Positions 61,178 to 64,000 of a DNA stretch of 64,000 nucleotides are shown piece by piece. The position numbers and the translations under genes are program-made. Under the pieces are notes generated by a model. It saw only the letters and a list, made by a program, of their open reading frames with translations, ran no database searches and was not told where the DNA came from. The first letter of the stretch is position 1, and every line of letters starts with the position of its first letter. Source of the stretch: Leptospira koniambonensis. GTDB lineage: Bacteria > Spirochaetota > Leptospiria > Leptospirales > Leptospiraceae. The DNA lies in the NCBI RefSeq assembly GCF_004769555.1, contig NZ_RQFY01000006.1, positions 186,001-250,000 of the forward strand, read 5' to 3'.

Positions 61178-61178
61178 T

Positions 61179-61616
61179 ATGTCAGTATTAGAAACTTCTT
61201 CACATATTTCTTCTTCTCCTATTTTTGTATCTTCTCAATTGCCTGATATTCCTGAAATGGGCGGTCTTGTAGTATTTTCGGGGATTGTCCGAAATCTAAA
61301 CGAAGGGAAGAAGGTGACTCATCTGGAATACGAAGCTTATGCTCCAATGGCAGATGAAATGATCCGCTCCATTCTTGCGGATGCCAAAAAGAAATGGGAT
61401 CTTCTTCATACAAATTGTATCCATAGAGTTGGAAAATTAGAAATTTCTGAAATAGCGGTGATCGTGGAAACAGGATCCATACATAGGGCAGAAGCTTACG
61501 AATCCAATCGTTATATTATAGACCGAGTAAAACACGAGGTACCGATCTGGAAAAAAGAATTTTATTTTGACGGTTCTTCCGAGTGGTCGAAGGGCTGTGT
61601 TCATGAGAGCCATTGA
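61179..61616 (+). CDS. moaE: Molybdopterin synthase large subunit MoaE
   Basis: A 145-residue MoaE. Characteristic segments: GGLVVFSGIVRNLNEGKKV, YEAYAPMADEMIRSI, IHRVGKLEISEIAVIVETG, HRAEAYESNRYIIDRVKHEVPIWKKE (with the catalytic Lys region). ATG 61179 is one base past the moaD stop; a GTG at 61167 would overlap moaD. Its 3' end overlaps mobA by 14 bases. Confidence 0.93.
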   Translation: MSVLETSSHISSSPIFVSSQLPDIPEMGGLVVFSGIVRNLNEGKKVTHLEYEAYAPMADEMIRSILADAKKKWDLLHTNCIHRVGKLEISEIAVIVETGSIHRAEAYESNRYIIDRVKHEVPIWKKEFYFDGSSEWSKGCVHESH

Positions 61617-62214
61617 TTCAGTAGGCATCATACTTGCTGGCGGAAAAAGTTCCAGAATGGGAAGGGATAAATCTTTCTTATCTTTAAAAAGCCAAAAATT
61701 TTTTCTTATAGAATCTTATAAAAAACTAAAATTCTTATGCAAGAATGTAAGAGTTTCTATTCGAGAAGAACAAAGAGAAGAATACTCCAAACATGTGCCG
61801 AATGAGTTTCTGGTTTCAGACTCCATTCCAAATTTAGCGGGTCCACTACAAGGGATCTTTAGTTCATTTCTTCTTTTTCAAAACGATCCTAATATTAAAA
61901 ACTTTTTGGTTCTTGCGGTGGATATCCCGTATATGCGGATCAAAACTTTAGCTAGGCTATATTCCAAAAAAGAGATAATCGGCTCTGGAGTTTTTTATCA
62001 AACAGAAGAAGGGATCGAGCCGTTATGCGGTCTTTATTCTTCCGAGTATGTACGGTATTTATTCCAAGAATTCGAAAAAGGAAGTTTAAATTCAGTCTCT
62101 CCTAAAACTCTGATCGAAAGCGGAAATCCTAATCTTTTGGATATTCCAGAAATGGAAAAATCCTCCTTTATCAACCTGAATTCTCCCGAAGATTTAAACC
62201 TTCCAAAGTCCTAA
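61603..62214 (+). CDS. mobA: Molybdenum cofactor guanylyltransferase MobA
   Basis: A 203-residue nucleotidyltransferase. The signature GIILAGGKSSRMGRDKSFLSL (about 7-27, read as adjoining motifs), NLAGPLQGIFSSF and LAVDIPYM are intact. It adds GMP to molybdopterin for bis-MGD enzymes such as the DMSO-reductase-type oxidoreductase at 54215. ATG 61603 is inside the end of moaE. Confidence 0.92.
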   Translation: MRAIDSVGIILAGGKSSRMGRDKSFLSLKSQKFFLIESYKKLKFLCKNVRVSIREEQREEYSKHVPNEFLVSDSIPNLAGPLQGIFSSFLLFQNDPNIKNFLVLAVDIPYMRIKTLARLYSKKEIIGSGVFYQTEEGIEPLCGLYSSEYVRYLFQEFEKGSLNSVSPKTLIESGNPNLLDIPEMEKSSFINLNSPEDLNLPKS

Positions 62215-62275
62215 GTTTCTGATCAAAAACCGATTTACATGGGGTCCCCGAGAGAAAAAATGGTTCTACCAACCA

Positions 62276-62348
<73 letters not shown>

Positions 62349-62385
62349 TACAGAAGGCGTCCTCCGCTTTCTGTCTTCTGAGACC

Positions 62386-63774
62386 ATGGAATTCAAGACT
62401 AAGAAAAATCAAAACGCATCCGTAGACCTTAAGTTAACCTTTGATAAGAACGATCTAGAAAAGGCGTTCGAAAAGACTTATAAAGAAAAACAAAAGGATC
62501 TCAAGATCCCGGGCTTCCGCCCTGGAAAAGCACCGATCGAAATGGTAAAACGCCATTTGGGAGACTCGGTAGCAAACGACGCAATCAATCTTCTATTATT
62601 AGAAACTGTAAGTGACCTTTCCGGGAAACTGGAACACAAGATTGTACGTTTCCCTAAATTTACCGTAGAGGACTATGTTCCGGAAAAAAGTTTAGTGGCA
62701 ACTGCGGTCTATGATACTGATCCAGAAGTTTCCTTAGGGAAATACAAAAAGATCAAGATCAAACTTCCTGAAGTACAAGTGACCGACGAGGATATCACTG
62801 AAGAACTTCAGTTTGTTCGTAAACAACTTGCCAGAAAACTTCTAAGAGAACCAAGCGAAGGAGCCGAGAACGGCGATATCGTGGATATGGAATTCGAAGT
62901 GAAGGAAGACGGGCAGGAACCTAAGAACGCTAAGAACGGTTCAAGTGATTATAAATTAGGAGAAGCTAATAATCTTCCTGGTTTTGACGACAACCTTTAC
63001 GGTATCAAAACAGGGGAGACCAAAGACTTCACCTATACATATCCTAACGATTATCCAAGAGAAGATCTGGCTGGCAAGAAGATGGAATTCGCCATGACCT
63101 TAAAGGCGATCTATAAAGAAGTCCTTCCTGAATTGGACGATGATCTTGCGAGCGAATATGATGGCTCTTCTTCTTTGCAAGTTTTGAAAGATAAGGTCAA
63201 AACTGATCTACAAAAGAATTATACTGAAGCTGTAAAAAATAAGAAGATGGAAGAAATTTACAAGGAACTGGTAGCAGATTCCAAGTTTATATTCCCTGAG
63301 TCCTATCTTACTGAAGAATCCGAGCATGTGTATCAAAATATGATGCAAGATGTTTTAGGAAGAGGCCAGGCTAGAATTCCTAAAGAACAGATCCCAAGTA
63401 TCGAAAAATACGCAGAAATGGTAGCGAAACCTTTAGAAGAAGTAAGAGATTCCTTCAAAACCATCGCAGAAAACAGACTGAAAGGGTATTTCTCCAGACA
63501 GAAACTGGCTTCTACTGAAAATATTGTTTTGACGGAAGAGGATTTCGACCGCGAAATCTCGACCCTTGCCTCAAGATATGGTATGCCTGACGCCGATTTT
63601 AAAAAAGAATTGGAAAAAGGTAAACTTCTGGAAACTTACCGGGACAATTTTTTAGCAAAAAAGATAGACGATACCCTCTTCCAGCTTGTAGAAAAGAAAT
63701 ACAACGAGAAGATGAGTATCCGTCAGCTAAAGGAATTCCTTTCTAATAAGGAAACTGGAGAAGTATGGCAATAA
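62386..63774 (+). CDS. tig: Trigger factor (ribosome-bound chaperone, PPIase)
   Basis: A 462-residue trigger factor. The N-terminal ribosome-binding domain includes the signature [12 protein letters not shown] (GFRxGKxP). The FKBP-like domain spans about 160-240 ([20 protein letters not shown]), and the C-terminal chaperone arms fill the rest. It overlaps the clpP start by ten bases, the usual tig-clpP order. Confidence 0.95.
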   Translation: MEFKTKKNQNASVDLKLTFDKNDLEKAFEKTYKEKQKDLKIPGFRPGKAPIEMVKRHLGDSVANDAINLLLLETVSDLSGKLEHKIVRFPKFTVEDYVPEKSLVATAVYDTDPEVSLGKYKKIKIKLPEVQVTDEDITEELQFVRKQLARKLLREPSEGAENGDIVDMEFEVKEDGQEPKNAKNGSSDYKLGEANNLPGFDDNLYGIKTGETKDFTYTYPNDYPREDLAGKKMEFAMTLKAIYKEVLPELDDDLASEYDGSSSLQVLKDKVKTDLQKNYTEAVKNKKMEEIYKELVADSKFIFPESYLTEESEHVYQNMMQDVLGRGQARIPKEQIPSIEKYAEMVAKPLEEVRDSFKTIAENRLKGYFSRQKLASTENIVLTEEDFDREISTLASRYGMPDADFKKELEKGKLLETYRDNFLAKKIDDTLFQLVEKKYNEKMSIRQLKEFLSNKETGEVWQ

Positions 63775-64000
63775 TTCCTACAGTTATAGAGCAAACCGGT
63801 CGCGGAGAAATGCGGTATGACGTATTTTCCCGCCTCTTAAAGGACAGAATTATCTTTCTAGGTGACGCAATTTCTGACGATTACGCAAACGTGATCATCG
63901 CGCAACTATTGTTCCTGGACGCGGAAAATCCAGACAGGGACATCTACTTATACCTGAATTCCCCAGGTGGATATGTATCTTCCGGGCTTGCTATTTACGA
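63765..64000 (+). CDS. clpP: ClpP protease subunit, N-terminal part (cut by window edge)
   Basis: The first 78 residues of Clp[24 protein letters not shown] and [24 protein letters not shown] are typical, and the segment reaches [15 protein letters not shown]. The catalytic serine lies beyond the right edge. ATG 63765 overlaps the end of tig in another frame. Confidence 0.95.
   Translation, partial: MAIIPTVIEQTGRGEMRYDVFSRLLKDRIIFLGDAISDDYANVIIAQLLFLDAENPDRDIYLYLNSPGGYVSSGLAIY

Overview
The window is a stretch of spirochaete chromosome, almost certainly Leptospira. It is moderately AT-rich. The evidence is a FliY-type motor-switch protein, a FlbB/MotE-like collar protein after fliJ, a remA-gmk pair tied to the flagellar operon, spirochaetal lipoproteins and several large chemoreceptors. 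I see no insertion sequence, prophage, CRISPR array or rRNA. The species cannot be named from the sequence alone.

Layout. (1) 1-1785, minus strand: an ArsR-type repressor with two operator-like palindromes drives an SmvA/EmrB-like MFS exporter that runs off the left edge. (2) 1983-2410: a small two-gene cassette (DUF4258-like plus DUF2283). (3) 2571-18140, plus strand: a long flagellar operon, fliY-fliO-fliP-fliQ-fliR-flhB-flhA-flhF-flhG, a small membrane protein, fliA, a FapA/DUF342 protein, two uncharacterised proteins, remA and gmk. It supplies the export gate, the polar-placement GTPase and ATPase, and the flagellar sigma factor. (4) 19366-26297, minus strand: a second flagellar operon that converges on the first, fliF-fliG-fliH-fliI-fliJ, an overlapping small gene, flbB and a secreted OB-fold-like protein. 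It supplies the MS ring, switch, export ATPase and collar. A DUF3089 hydrolase and a dispersed repeat lie between the two operons. (5) 26535-36022: trmH and a DUF4349 protein on plus; on minus, an apparent six-gene run of an UbiB/AarF kinase, feoA, feoB, an LtaS-like sulfatase-fold transferase, a NeuB-family synthase and an M23 peptidase. (6) 36217-43441: an XPB-like wing-domain protein, a small hypothetical, a chemoreceptor, a metallophosphoesterase and a TPR protein. (7) 43670-50376: ilvB-ilvN with a candidate terminator, then two tandem paralogous dCache chemoreceptors. (8) 50373-54117: a HemW-like radical SAM protein and a NagZ-like enzyme on minus, and an SGNH esterase on plus. (9) 54215-62214: a molybdopterin oxidoreductase, an ArsR-SRPBCC-membrane-VOC operon behind a 22-bp palindrome, a DJ-1/PfpI protein, and a molybdenum-cofactor cluster (MoeB-rhodanese, moaA, moaD, moaE, mobA). 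(10) 62277-64000: tRNA-Gly(GCC), tig and the start of clpP.

Most of the window is conserved housekeeping and motility content. The best leads are: gmk, which has no ATG, GTG or TTG start and seems to begin at a CTG overlapping the remA stop; a well-supported small ORF that overlaps the end of fliJ by about 130 bases; a 16-bp palindromic repeat family that lies both inside the flhB 5' coding end and upstream of fliA; a stack of hairpins between fliA and fapA; shared operator architecture in two ArsR systems; and several unnamed genes embedded in the flagellar operons.
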